Origin: AC-37 sp036389295
Lineage (GTDB): Bacteria > Actinomycetota > Thermoleophilia > Solirubrobacterales > Thermoleophilaceae
Length of the DNA: 64,000 nt
Assembly: GCA_036389295.1 (NCBI GenBank)
Contig: DASVQB010000044.1
Location: 45,045-109,044 of the forward strand
Reading direction: 5' to 3'
In this document: piece after piece, positions 8,319 to 16,624 of the stretch
Position numbering within the stretch: position 1 is the first letter of the stretch
Layout: each line of letters opens with the position of its first letter
Translations under genes and position numbers: made by a program
The notes under the pieces: generated by a model
The model's input: only the letters and a program-made list of their open reading frames with translations
What the model was told of the DNA's origin: nothing
Database searches by the model: none

Positions 8319-8340
8319 CCGTCACCCGTACGGGTGACGG
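8319..8340. promoter_or_regulatory. 22-bp perfect palindrome upstream of secreted-protein gene
   Basis: CCGTCACCCGT followed by its exact reverse complement, with no loop. It lies about 77 bp upstream of the start at 8417 and 120 bp upstream of the divergent mod operon. A perfect even palindrome suits a dimeric repressor site better than a terminator (no T tract). The protein that binds it is unknown. Confidence 0.5.
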
Positions 8341-8416
8341 GAGGTGCCAGGGGGCCGCCACGGACGTGCGGACAGGACTCTCCAGGGACGGGGCTAGGCA
8401 AGGGAGCTGATTCATC

Positions 8417-8893
8417 GTGCGCAAGAGCGCCGCAATCGTGGTTGCAGTGCTGGCAGGGCTCGGCCTGGCCGCGGTCGCCATGGCGGGCGGCCCGGTGGAC
8501 AAGGTGACCGGCGGCGGTCAGACGCTCGTCGGCACGCACGGAGCGGGCAACACGATCGCCTTCAACGCGAAGGGCACCGGCCAGGACGCCACCGGCCAGG
8601 TGCAGGTCGTCGACCGGACCGCGGGCACCGGGCAGTCTCAGGTCCGCTTCCACGGGATCGTGGACTGCCTGACGGTGAGCGGGAACATGGCCGAGATCCT
8701 CGCCCACAAGCGCGACGATCCGGCCGACACGTTCTCGATCTACGTCGTGGACAACGGCGAGGGGGCGGCCGCCGACAACGACCTCGTGTTCCTCAACGAG
8801 GATCCCGAGAGCCCGTGCGAGCTCCAAGACGACGACGACCAGGGCGACGTCGAGCTGGCGCGGGGCAACGCGCAGGTCTACGACGCGCCGTAG
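8417..8893 (+). CDS. Secreted VTGGGQ-motif protein, function unknown
   Basis: 158 residues from GTG 8417, preceded by GGGAGCTGA. A Sec signal peptide is clear: MRKSA, then hydrophobic IVVAVLAGLGLAAVA and cleavage near AMA-GG. The mature part opens with DKVTGGGQTLVGTHGAG, a motif I recall from many small secreted actinobacterial proteins of unknown function, and ends in an acidic Asp/Glu-rich tail with a Cys pair. Monocistronic; convergent with the gene ending at 8957. Role not known. Confidence 0.75.
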   Translation: MRKSAAIVVAVLAGLGLAAVAMAGGPVDKVTGGGQTLVGTHGAGNTIAFNAKGTGQDATGQVQVVDRTAGTGQSQVRFHGIVDCLTVSGNMAEILAHKRDDPADTFSIYVVDNGEGAAADNDLVFLNEDPESPCELQDDDDQGDVELARGNAQVYDAP

Positions 8894-8921
8894 GCAGGCC
8901 GGGAGGCCCAGCGACTGACGG

Positions 8922-8951
8922 CGACGGCTCCGGCGCAGGCCGGGGCCGTCG
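8922..8951. terminator. Bidirectional terminator hairpin
   Basis: Arms CGACGGC (8922-8928) and GCCGTCG (8945-8951) with further CCGG/CCGG pairing inside, lying in the 63 bp between two convergent stops (8893 and 8957). No strong T run on either side, as is common in high-GC genomes. Confidence 0.6.
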
Positions 8952-8956
8952 CTCGT

Positions 8957-11164
8957 CTACCGCACGCGAATGCGGTGACGCGCGGCCCTGCCGCCGCGCG
9001 GAACGGCCTCGAGCGTCAGCTTCCGCAGCTTCCCCGAGCGCACGGCGCGGCGGCCGGCTCGGCCGAGCCTGAGCCGCACCAGCACCACGCGCCCCTTCCG
9101 GACTCGCACGCTCGCCGGCCCGGCCAGCACCCTGCTGCCGGCGGCGCGGACGGCCGCCCCGCTCGCGATCAGCCGCAGGCGGACGCGCGCGGTCCGGGCC
9201 GACGCCACGCTCACCTGCACGCCGGCGAGGAGCGACCGGGGACTCACCGTCTCGGGCGCCCCCAGGAGGAGGATCCCGGTCGAGGCGGGGCGCAGCGGCG
9301 CCGGCGCGGGAGGCTGGTCGAGGAGACCCGGCGGCAGGCCGGTCGGGAGCGGCGGGAGCTCCGGCAGCGGCGGGAGCGGCGGCGGCTTCGGCTTGTCGCC
9401 GATCGGCCACGGGTCCTCGTCGGGCAGGTCGGACGGCCGCGGGTCGGCGGGGTAGGCCGGGTACTCGTTCGGCGGCTCCGGCGGCGACCCGACGCGGATC
9501 GTGTAGTGGCACGTGAACGTCACCCCGTTGCCCGGCTTCTGGCTCTCCTGCGCGACCTGGACCCGGAAGCCGTGCTCGCCGGCCGTGGGGAACGTGTGCG
9601 ACGCCCTCGGCGTCTCGCCGGTGTCGACCTCGAACGTGCCGTCGCCGTCGAAGTCCCACTTGAACGTCGTCCGGGCGGCGTCGGGGTCGACGAAGCCGGA
9701 GCCGTCGAAGGCCACCTCGTCGCCGGGCGCCGGGTCCTTGGGGCTCCACGTCAGCGGCGGCGGCGGGGCTGGGCACGGGTCCGGCGAGAAGGTGCTCGAG
9801 GCGACGTCCTGCGAGAGCCGGAGCCCCTGCCAGCTCTTGTGGAACCGGCTCTCGTTCCACAGCACCGAGGCGTTGCCCGCCGGGTCGACCGCGGACGCGA
9901 TCGGGTACGCGCGCTGGCGCGGGCACGGCAGGATCGCGCGCTCCTGGCCGTTCAGCCCGATCGCCGAGCGGCGGACGACGCGCGCCTCGCCGGTGTCCCA
10001 GTCCGGGAAGAAGAAGATCGAGTTGCCGAGCGGGTCGACCGCCATCGATAGCGGCGTGTCCACCAGCCACGACGACGAGACCTGCTCGGGCGGGGCGAAC
10101 GTGCCGGCGGGGACCACGCCGGTCGCGGCGACGAGGCCGCTCAGGCTCGCCCCGTTCGGCCCGTTGGGGACGGCGGACTGCCAGCCGACGACTGCGACGC
10201 CGTCGTCGCCCAGGCCGACGACCGCCGGGTCGAAGTCGGTGGTCGACCCGCCCAGGTCGATCGCGTCCCCGAAGGCGTGGCCCGGCGCGCGGACCGCCGC
10301 CCGCACCTCACCGACGAAGACGGTGTCGTCCGGCGGCAGCTCGACCCAGGACACGATCGCGTTCCCGAGCCTGTCGACCGCGAGCGACGGCAGCGTGCTG
10401 CGGTTGCGGGCCGCCTGCATGCGCTTGACGTGGGTCGCGGGGCCGCTCGGCGGCAGGATCGCGGTCCAGGCGCTGTTGCCGGCGCCCGGGTCCCACGACA
10501 GCCACGAGAGGACGACCTCGCCGTTCTCGGCCATCCCGGCGTGGCCGCGCCAGATCGCCTCGCCGAGCTCGCCGGTCACGGGCTGCGGTGCGTGCCAGGC
10601 GCCGTCGTGGGTCCGGCGGGCCGCCCAGACCCGCTGGTCGTTCCACGTGCCGGTGGTGAACATGACGATCGCCTCGCCGCGCTCGTTCGCGGCCAGCGCC
10701 GTGCCGGGCTGGAGCGAGCCCATCGCTCCGCCGGCAAGCTCGATCGGGGCGCCGAAGCCGCCGGCCGCCGTCCGCTCGGCCACGAGCACGGTGTCGCCCT
10801 CGCCGGGAGAGGTCGAGCCGACCCAGGCGACGTAGCCGCTCCCGTCGGCCGCGGTGGCGACGCTCGGCGGGTCGGCCCCGCCGCCGAGGACCTGCGGGCC
10901 GATCAGCGACCCGCCGCGCGGCTTCTCGGCGGCCTTGACGGTCCAGCCGTCCTCGCCCCCCTCGCGCCAGGCCACGATCGCCTCGCCGGTGGGGAGCACG
11001 GAGAGGGCCGGGACGGGCTTGCCGACCCACGCGTCGGCGCCCGGCGCCGAGAGCTCGATCGGCGGCTGCCACGAGCGCGCGGCCCACGCGGACGGGCACG
11101 CGAGCGCGGCGCTCGCAAGCGCGAGGACGAGCAGCCGGCCGGTCTTGCGCGCGAACCCCCCCAT
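8957..11164 (-). CDS. Large secreted beta-propeller-like protein with PKD domain
   Basis: 735 residues from ATG 11164. Signal peptide: basic ARKTGR, then LLVLALASAALACPSAWA. Residues about 30-480 are repeats built around motifs such as ALSVLPTGEAIVAWRE, SVATAADGSGYVAWVG and SLAVDRLGNAIVSWVE, typical of actinobacterial surface proteins with a propeller-like array. A PKD-type Ig fold follows (PGDEVAFDGSGFVDPD, then FKWDFDGDGTFEVDTG and TAGEHGFRVQV). A Pro-rich linker and a basic Arg-rich C-terminus with VRLRL repeats close the protein. Probably wall-associated or exported adhesin/structural protein; no catalytic residues seen. Upstream TTATGCT at about 11170 may be a -10 element. Confidence 0.75.
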   Translation of the reverse strand: MGGFARKTGRLLVLALASAALACPSAWAARSWQPPIELSAPGADAWVGKPVPALSVLPTGEAIVAWREGGEDGWTVKAAEKPRGGSLIGPQVLGGGADPPSVATAADGSGYVAWVGSTSPGEGDTVLVAERTAAGGFGAPIELAGGAMGSLQPGTALAANERGEAIVMFTTGTWNDQRVWAARRTHDGAWHAPQPVTGELGEAIWRGHAGMAENGEVVLSWLSWDPGAGNSAWTAILPPSGPATHVKRMQAARNRSTLPSLAVDRLGNAIVSWVELPPDDTVFVGEVRAAVRAPGHAFGDAIDLGGSTTDFDPAVVGLGDDGVAVVGWQSAVPNGPNGASLSGLVAATGVVPAGTFAPPEQVSSSWLVDTPLSMAVDPLGNSIFFFPDWDTGEARVVRRSAIGLNGQERAILPCPRQRAYPIASAVDPAGNASVLWNESRFHKSWQGLRLSQDVASSTFSPDPCPAPPPPLTWSPKDPAPGDEVAFDGSGFVDPDAARTTFKWDFDGDGTFEVDTGETPRASHTFPTAGEHGFRVQVAQESQKPGNGVTFTCHYTIRVGSPPEPPNEYPAYPADPRPSDLPDEDPWPIGDKPKPPPLPPLPELPPLPTGLPPGLLDQPPAPAPLRPASTGILLLGAPETVSPRSLLAGVQVSVASARTARVRLRLIASGAAVRAAGSRVLAGPASVRVRKGRVVLVRLRLGRAGRRAVRSGKLRKLTLEAVPRGGRAARHRIRVR

Positions 11165-11220
11165 GCAGTCGAGCATAACCCCGAAATGGCGACAGCGCAC
11201 CACTTTGTGGGATGTCGCCG

Positions 11221-11340
11221 GGCTCCGCCGCCCGCGCCGCCCGGTTCCGCCGCCCCGCAGCCGCCCGGTTCCGCGCGCCCCGCACCCGGCTTCCGCGCGC
11301 CCGCGCCCGCTTCCGCACGCCCGCGCCCGGCTCCGCTACC
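11221..11340. repeat. Degenerate GC-rich direct repeats in intergenic region
   Basis: The 217 bp between divergent genes holds at least four imperfect copies of a unit like CCCGGTTCCGC / CCCGGCTTCCGCGCGCCC, spaced about 20-30 bp. No ORF of coding character. Possibly slippage-derived; any role in the flanking promoters is unknown. Confidence 0.5.
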
Positions 11341-11349
11341 ATCCCTCCC

Positions 11350-11367
11350 TGAATGAACGTTCAATCA
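11350..11367. promoter_or_regulatory. TetR-type operator upstream of SDR-TetR operon
   Basis: Perfect core TGAACGTTCA (11354-11363) extended to an 18-bp dyad with one mismatched pair (TGA at one end, TCA at the other). It lies 15-32 bp before the GTG start of the SDR gene, where it would cover the promoter. This form is typical of TetR-family repressors; the obvious candidate is the TetR gene in the same operon. Confidence 0.7.
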
Positions 11368-11381
11368 GAGGGGGACGAGCT

Positions 11382-12332
11382 GTGAGCTGGACCGCCGCCG
11401 ACATTCCCGACCAGACCGGTCGAACGGCAGTCGTGACCGGGGCGAACGGGGGGCTCGGCCTCGAGACCACCCGCGCCCTGGCGGCCAAGGGCGCCCACGT
11501 GGTGATGGCGGCCCGCAACCAGGCCAAGGCCGCCGACGCGGTCGAGGACGTCCGCGGCAGCGTGCCGAGCGCGTCGCTGGAGGTCGTCGAGCTCGACCTC
11601 GGGTCGCAGGCGTCGGTGCGCGAGGCGGCCGACCGGATCCTCGGCTCGCACCGGTCGATCGACCTGCTCGTGAACAACGCCGGCGTCATGGGCATCCCGG
11701 AGCGCCGCACGGTCGACGGCTTCGAGATGCAGTTCGGCGTCGACCACCTCGGCCACTGGTCCCTCACCGCGCTGCTCCTGCCGTCCCTGCTGAGGGCGCC
11801 CGCGGCGCGGATCGTCACGATCACGAGCACCGCCCACCACATGGGCCGCGCGGTCGACCCGGCGAACCCGCACCTCGACGGGAACTACGGGCCGTGGCGC
11901 GCCTACGGGCAGGCGAAGCTCGCCAACTTCCACTTCGGGCTCGGGCTGCACCGGCAGCTCGAGGAGGCCGGCGCCCCGGCCAGCAGCCTGATCGCCCACC
12001 CCGGGCTCTCCAACACCGAGCTCCAGGCCGTCAGCGTCGAGGAGACCGGCGGCGGGTTCAGCCAGCGCTTCTTCCACGTGATGGCCCGGCGGACGGGCAT
12101 GTCGCCGGCGGAGGGCGCGCTGCCGCAGCTCCGGGCCGCGACCGACCCCGACGCTCGGAGCGGCGAGTTCTACGGGCCGCTGTTCGTGAACAACGGCGCG
12201 CCCGTCCGCAAGCCGGTCCTCCGGCGCTTCGGCATGGACACGGCGATCGCCCGGCTCTGGGAGGTCTCCGAGCGCGAGACCGGCCTGAAGCTCGACGTCC
12301 GCGGCGCCAGGCCGGAGCCGGTCGCCGGCTGA
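11382..12332 (+). CDS. Short-chain dehydrogenase/reductase (retinol dehydrogenase-like)
   Basis: 316 residues from GTG 11382, preceded by GGGGGACGAG. Classical SDR: cofactor motif VVTGANGGLGLETTRAL, NNAGVM, active-site Ser in TITSTAHH and Tyr-x3-Lys in YGQAKLAN. The basic residue in AARNQ suggests NADP preference. Length and the long C-terminal part match the RDH11-14-like bacterial SDRs that act on hydrophobic alcohols or ketones; substrate unknown. Three bases separate it from the TetR gene, and a TetR-style palindrome sits upstream, so it is probably induced by its substrate. Confidence 0.88.
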   Translation: MSWTAADIPDQTGRTAVVTGANGGLGLETTRALAAKGAHVVMAARNQAKAADAVEDVRGSVPSASLEVVELDLGSQASVREAADRILGSHRSIDLLVNNAGVMGIPERRTVDGFEMQFGVDHLGHWSLTALLLPSLLRAPAARIVTITSTAHHMGRAVDPANPHLDGNYGPWRAYGQAKLANFHFGLGLHRQLEEAGAPASSLIAHPGLSNTELQAVSVEETGGGFSQRFFHVMARRTGMSPAEGALPQLRAATDPDARSGEFYGPLFVNNGAPVRKPVLRRFGMDTAIARLWEVSERETGLKLDVRGARPEPVAG

Positions 12333-12335
12333 GCG

Positions 12336-12905
12336 ATGGCCGTCGCGGCACTCGACCGGGCCGCCGCCGTGCGGCGCGCGCTGCGCGCGCTCGTCGCCCA
12401 GCGCGGCTTCCACGGCGCGTCGATGAGCGCGGTGGCCGCGGAGGCCGGCGTCGCCACCGGCACCGCGTACACGCACTACGCGTCGAAGGACGAGCTGGTG
12501 CTCGCCGCCTACCGGGAGACGAAGGCCGAGCTGGGCGCGGCGGCGACCGCGGGCCTCGACCTCGCCGCCGGCCCGGCGGACCGGTTCCGGAGCATCTGGC
12601 TGGCGGCCCACCGCCACCTGGCCGCGAACCGCGACCACGCCCTGTTCCTGCTCCAGGTCGACAGCTCGCCGTACAAGCCGGCCGCTCACGACGCGGCCGC
12701 GGCCGCCGACGGCGACCCGCTGATCGAGCAGGCGGCCGCGGCGGACATCGCGGCCCGGCTGCTGCCGCTGCCGCGGGAGGTGCTCTACGAGCTGGGCCTC
12801 GGCCCCGCCGTCCGGCTCGCTGCCGCGGGCACGGCGCTGGACGACGCGCAGCTCGAGGCGGTCGCGGACGCCTGCTGGCGCGCGATCAGCCGTGCGAGCG
12901 CGTGA
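12336..12905 (+). CDS. TetR/AcrR family transcriptional regulator
   Basis: 189 residues. The N-terminal HTH is textbook (VRRALRALVAQRGFHGASMSAVAAEAGVATGTAYTHYASKDELV, residues about 12-55). The remaining 130 residues are helical and Ala-rich, without similarity I can assign to a known effector class. Encoded 3 bp after the SDR, so it most likely autorepresses the operon through the dyad at 11350-11367. Confidence 0.92.
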   Translation: MAVAALDRAAAVRRALRALVAQRGFHGASMSAVAAEAGVATGTAYTHYASKDELVLAAYRETKAELGAAATAGLDLAAGPADRFRSIWLAAHRHLAANRDHALFLLQVDSSPYKPAAHDAAAAADGDPLIEQAAAADIAARLLPLPREVLYELGLGPAVRLAAAGTALDDAQLEAVADACWRAISRASA

Positions 12906-12924
12906 TCGCGCGCGGAGCCGCTCC

Positions 12925-13881
12925 CTACGAGTCCGCCTCGAAGCTCACGATCGGAGGGACCGGTCCGGTCACGATCGTGTACCGGGTGTCGTTCACGCAG
13001 ATGGAGGGCGGCGTCTGGCCCAGCGGCGACCGCCTGATCGACATCGGCGGGTCGCTGAGCACGACCACGTCCTGGGTGCACGGCGAGATGTCCGCCGACT
13101 GCTGGACGTCGACCACCTGACTCGCCGCCGCCTTCACCGCCAGATGTCCGCCGCCGGCATCTCCCGGACTGGAGATCCTCGCGCACAGATGCACCTCGTC
13201 GTCGGCCGGCCTGGCGGTGTAGAGGAACAGGTCGCGACCGCTGAGGTGCGCGTTCACCACCTCGGTCGCCGGCCCGTAGGCGCCTGCCGAGCAGGTCGTC
13301 GACGCCTTGCCGGCGGGCGGCGGCGTCGTGTCCTGCGGCGGCGGTGGAGAGGAGTCCGCGTTCAAGACGGCGGTCGCGACCGGGGTGTCGTCGCGCTCGA
13401 CGCGCACCCGCTCCTTCACCGGTCCCGCCTCCACGCAGAGCCAGGCGGCGTCTCCCGGGCCGGGCGCGAGCAGACTGCCGTAGGCGTCGACGTAGAACGG
13501 CGTGTCGAGCACCTCCCCCTGCCTGATCGGATGCGGCGCCGGAACGGCGTTCGGCGTGGTGGACGTGCAGGCGCGCGACGAGAGGTCGGTCGTCAATCGC
13601 ACCGCGGGCGTCTCGGTGGTGGCGTTCACGTCGATGCGGCCGGACTTCTCGACCGCGCCCGCCACCTTGACGCGATAGCAGACCCAGGTGGTGGACGGAT
13701 CGGTCGGCTTCGGCTGCGTGGCGACCCGGAAGAACACCGCGCGGTTCGCGAAGAACCCGTCCTCGAGCGCTGTCGGCTGCGTGCACGTCTCGGAGACGCC
13801 CGCGACCGGCGTCTCGCACCCGGAAATGACCGCCGCCGCGGCGATCAGCGCCGCCGCCGGCACGAAGCGAAGTCTCCACAC
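12925..13881 (-). CDS. Lipoprotein of unknown function
   Basis: 318 residues from GTG 13881, which is preceded by a strong AAGGGGGG Shine-Dalgarno; longer starts lack one. Signal MWRLRFVPAAALIAAAAVISGC has a good lipobox (ISGC), so the protein is anchored to the outer face of the membrane. Cys-rich mature domain, with two halves that look related (TWVCYRVKVAGAVEKSG and DEVHLCARISSPGDAGGG, each near a similar Cys spacing), joined by a Pro-rich linker (SSPPPPQDTTPPP). No enzyme motif. A TTGACG box at about 13936-13942 on this strand may be a -35 element. Confidence 0.72.
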   Translation of the reverse strand: MWRLRFVPAAALIAAAAVISGCETPVAGVSETCTQPTALEDGFFANRAVFFRVATQPKPTDPSTTWVCYRVKVAGAVEKSGRIDVNATTETPAVRLTTDLSSRACTSTTPNAVPAPHPIRQGEVLDTPFYVDAYGSLLAPGPGDAAWLCVEAGPVKERVRVERDDTPVATAVLNADSSPPPPQDTTPPPAGKASTTCSAGAYGPATEVVNAHLSGRDLFLYTARPADDEVHLCARISSPGDAGGGHLAVKAAASQVVDVQQSADISPCTQDVVVLSDPPMSIRRSPLGQTPPSICVNDTRYTIVTGPVPPIVSFEADS

Positions 13882-13959
13882 GATGTCCCCCCTTGCGTCG
13901 ATGCCCAGCACGCGAAGCATTGCCGCCGACGAGTGCGTCAAACGCTAAATTTTATTAGA

Positions 13960-13974
13960 CCCCCGATACGGGGG
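13960..13974 (-). terminator. Rho-independent-like terminator of the thiolase gene
   Basis: Read on the minus strand: CCCCCG-TAT-CGGGGG followed by TCTAATAAAATTTA, an unusually A/T-rich tail for this genome. It lies 18 bp past the thiolase stop. The same A/T-rich patch could serve the start region of the lipoprotein gene downstream. Confidence 0.65.
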
Positions 13975-13992
13975 AGGGCGGAGCTGGGCCGC

Positions 13993-15207
13993 TCAGGCCG
14001 CGGGGTTCTCGACGATCATCGCCATGCCCATCCCGACGCCGATGCACATGGTCGCGAGGCCGTAGCGCACGCCGCGGCGGCGCATCTCCCAGATCAGCGT
14101 GCCCAGCATCCGCGCGCCGGACTGGCCGAGCGGGTGGCCGATGGCGATCGCGCCGCCGTTCACGTTCAGCTTCTCGTGCGGGATGCCGAGCTCGCGCATC
14201 GAGGCGATCACCTGGGCGGCGAACGCCTCGTTCAGCTCGACGAGGTCGATGTCGTCGATCGTCAGGCCGGCCCGCTCGAGCGCCTTGAGGCTCGCCGGCA
14301 CCGGGCCGACGCCCATGTACGCGGGGTCGACCCCGGCGGCGCCGCTCGACACCACGCGCGCGATCGGCTCGCGGCCGAGCTCGGCGGCGCGCTCCTCGCT
14401 GCACACGACCACGCAGGCCGCGCCGTCGTTCATCTGCGACGAGTTGCCGGCGGTCACGGTTCCGCCCTCGCGGAAGACCGGCTTCAGGGCGGCGAGCTTC
14501 TCCAGCGTCGTGTCGGGCCGCGGCCCCTCGTCGGTGTGGACCGTGACGGGCGGGCCCTTCGGCTGCGGCACGTCGACGGGCACGACCTCGTCGTCGAACC
14601 GCCCCTCCTCGATCGCGGCGGCGGCCCGCCGGTGCGACTCGAGCGCGAACGCGTCCTGGTCCTCCCGCGACACGCCGTAGCGCTCGGCCACGTTCTCGGC
14701 GGTCTCGCCCATCGACTCGGTCGAGTAGCGCTCAGCCATCCGCGGGTTGACGAACCGCCACCCGAGCGTCGTGTCCGCCATCTCCACGTTGCCCCGCGGG
14801 AGGCCGCGCTCGGGCTTGAGCATCGCCCACGGCGCGCGGCTCATCGACTCGACGCCGCCGGCCAGGAGCAGGTCGCCCTCACCGGCGCAGACGGCGTGCG
14901 CGGCGCGGTTCACGGCCTCGAGCCCCGAGGCGCACAGGCGGTTGACGGTCACGCCGGGGATCTCCACCGGCATGCCGGCCAGGAGCAGGCCCATCCGGGC
15001 CACGTTGCGGTTGTCCTCGCCGACCCCGTTGGTGCAGCCGAAGACCACGTCGTCCACCGAGTCGGCCGGCAGGTCGTTGCGGGCGACCGCCGCCCCGATC
15101 GCGTGGGCGGCGAGGTCGTCCGGCCGCACCGTCGAGAGCGCGCCCCGGTAGCGCCCGATCGGCGTGCGGAGGGCGTCGACGACGACGGCGTTGCGCGAAT
15201 CCGTCAT
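13993..15207 (-). CDS. Acetyl-CoA C-acyltransferase, 3-oxoadipyl-CoA thiolase-like (PcaF/PaaJ type)
   Basis: 404 residues, full thiolase length. Nucleophilic Cys92 in NRLCASGLEAVN, NEAFAAQ motif, His358 in GGAIAIGHPLGQSGAR and the C-terminal catalytic Cys388 (MCIGVGMGMA) are all present. The early segment CTNGVGEDNRNVARM resembles beta-ketoadipyl-CoA thiolases more than biosynthetic acetyl-CoA acetyltransferases. It cleaves a 3-oxoacyl-CoA with CoA, the step after the hydroxyacyl-CoA dehydrogenase encoded 11 kb upstream, but it is not in that operon. ATG at 15207; divergent from the small membrane protein gene at 15228. Confidence 0.9.
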   Translation of the reverse strand: MTDSRNAVVVDALRTPIGRYRGALSTVRPDDLAAHAIGAAVARNDLPADSVDDVVFGCTNGVGEDNRNVARMGLLLAGMPVEIPGVTVNRLCASGLEAVNRAAHAVCAGEGDLLLAGGVESMSRAPWAMLKPERGLPRGNVEMADTTLGWRFVNPRMAERYSTESMGETAENVAERYGVSREDQDAFALESHRRAAAAIEEGRFDDEVVPVDVPQPKGPPVTVHTDEGPRPDTTLEKLAALKPVFREGGTVTAGNSSQMNDGAACVVVCSEERAAELGREPIARVVSSGAAGVDPAYMGVGPVPASLKALERAGLTIDDIDLVELNEAFAAQVIASMRELGIPHEKLNVNGGAIAIGHPLGQSGARMLGTLIWEMRRRGVRYGLATMCIGVGMGMAMIVENPAA

Positions 15208-15227
15208 GCGCGCGATCCTATCGGCGG

Positions 15228-15566
15228 ATGGACGGCGCCTATCTCGCGGCGGACGATCCCTACTTCGGGATCGCGATGGTGGTCATGCTCGGGGTGATCT
15301 TCGGGCTGTTCGTGGCGATCGGCAAGTGGTACCCCGGCTCCGGCGCCGACGTGCTCGACTGGCAGCCGACCCGCTCGATCGAGCAGGAGGTCGAGCTCGA
15401 GCTCGAGGACGTCGACCAGATGCTCGAGGCCCAGAACGAGCGCCGCCGCCGCAGCGGCAGGCCCGAGCTGAGCGAGGACGAGGTCCGCGCCCAGGTGCAG
15501 GCCGCCGAGCGCGAGCAGGCCGAGCGGGCGGCCGAGTTCCGAGCCGAGCACCCCGAGGAGGAGTAG
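15228..15566 (+). CDS. Small membrane-anchored protein with charged coiled-coil tail
   Basis: 112 residues. One transmembrane helix at about 14-32 (FGIAMVVMLGVIFGLFVAI), then a soluble part rich in Glu/Arg with heptad-like spacing (IEQEVELELEDVDQMLEAQ and EDEVRAQVQAAEREQAERA), probably a coiled coil. N-terminus short and likely outside, tail cytoplasmic. No known family recognised; function unknown. Confidence 0.7.
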   Translation: MDGAYLAADDPYFGIAMVVMLGVIFGLFVAIGKWYPGSGADVLDWQPTRSIEQEVELELEDVDQMLEAQNERRRRSGRPELSEDEVRAQVQAAEREQAERAAEFRAEHPEEE

Positions 15567-15572
15567 CCGCGG

Positions 15573-16520
15573 CTAGGCCGCCTCGGCCGCGGGCGCGGCG
15601 GTGCGCGCCGCCGTCGCCTCGATCCACTCGTGCAGCAGCCGGTTGAAGCGCGCCGGCAGCTCGATCTGCGGGTAGTGACCGCAGTCCTCGAACACGTGGA
15701 CGTGCGCGTCCGGGTGCATGGCGGCGAAGTCCTCCGCGTGGTGGGCGGGCACGAGCCCGTCGTGGCGGCCCCAGACCATCCACAGCGGCACCCCGATCGC
15801 CACCGAGTCCTCGAGCAGCGTGCCCGTGTAGGACTCGATGCAGCAGCGCCCCGCGCCGAGCAGGCGGTCGAGCGCCCGGCCGGTGCCGTGCATGTCGACG
15901 AGGTGCTCGATCTCGGCGCGCATGTGGCGGGGGTCGTGGAACAGGCGCCAGTCGAGGAAGCGGCGCATGGTGCCGCGGATCAGCGGCGGCGTCAGCGGGC
16001 TCGGCAGCGCCAGCGCCGTCCGCCAGACCGGCCCGTAGCCCGTGATCGCGTACCACCACCACGGCGGCCGCCTGCCGAGCCCGGCCGGCGCCACGAGCCC
16101 GAGCCGCTCGACGATCTCCGGGCGCTGGAGCGTCAGGTGGAGCGCGATCGCGCCGCCGAGCGAGTGCCCGATCACCGTGGCGCGCTCGATGCCGAGCCGC
16201 TCGAGCAGCTCGGGGAAGAAGTCCTTGTAGTAGTCGATCAGGAGCGGGGCGGCGGGAAGCCCCGAGCGGCCGAACGGCGGCACGTCGACCGCCACCACGC
16301 GGTTGTCGGCGAGCAGGCCGGGCACGACCCGGCGCCAGCCGTCCGCGGTGTCGCCGTAGCCGTGGACCAGGAGGATCGTCGGGCCCTCGCCGGCGTCCAC
16401 GACGTAGGTGGGCACGCCGCCGACCTCCACGAGCGCGTGGGGCAGCTCGCGCCCCTTGGCGTCGTGCAGGCCCGGGTGTCGCGGGGCGCTCACGTCTCGA
16501 AATCCCCTCGTGTCCTTCAT
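15573..16520 (-). CDS. Alpha/beta hydrolase fold protein
   Basis: 315 residues. Oxyanion HGYG (about 53-56), nucleophile elbow GHSLGG with Ser120, acid Asp in WGRHDGLVP and His in EDCGHYPQIE form the catalytic triad. A Trp-rich lid-like insert (RRPPWWWYAITGYGPVW) suggests a hydrophobic substrate. Esterase, C-C hydrolase or haloalkane-like activity cannot be separated by eye. The ATG at 16520 gives a 40-residue leader before the first strand; a later start is possible. Convergent with the preceding gene (7 bp apart). Confidence 0.85.
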   Translation of the reverse strand: MKDTRGFRDVSAPRHPGLHDAKGRELPHALVEVGGVPTYVVDAGEGPTILLVHGYGDTADGWRRVVPGLLADNRVVAVDVPPFGRSGLPAAPLLIDYYKDFFPELLERLGIERATVIGHSLGGAIALHLTLQRPEIVERLGLVAPAGLGRRPPWWWYAITGYGPVWRTALALPSPLTPPLIRGTMRRFLDWRLFHDPRHMRAEIEHLVDMHGTGRALDRLLGAGRCCIESYTGTLLEDSVAIGVPLWMVWGRHDGLVPAHHAEDFAAMHPDAHVHVFEDCGHYPQIELPARFNRLLHEWIEATAARTAAPAAEAA

Positions 16521-16624
16521 ACCACGGGAGTCGGCCGGCCGATAGCGAATTGCGCCGACGCGCCAGGCCGGCCCGGGCGAGTCGGCGGGCGCGGCGCCCC
16601 GCTCGGAGCGGCTAGCCTCGCCCC

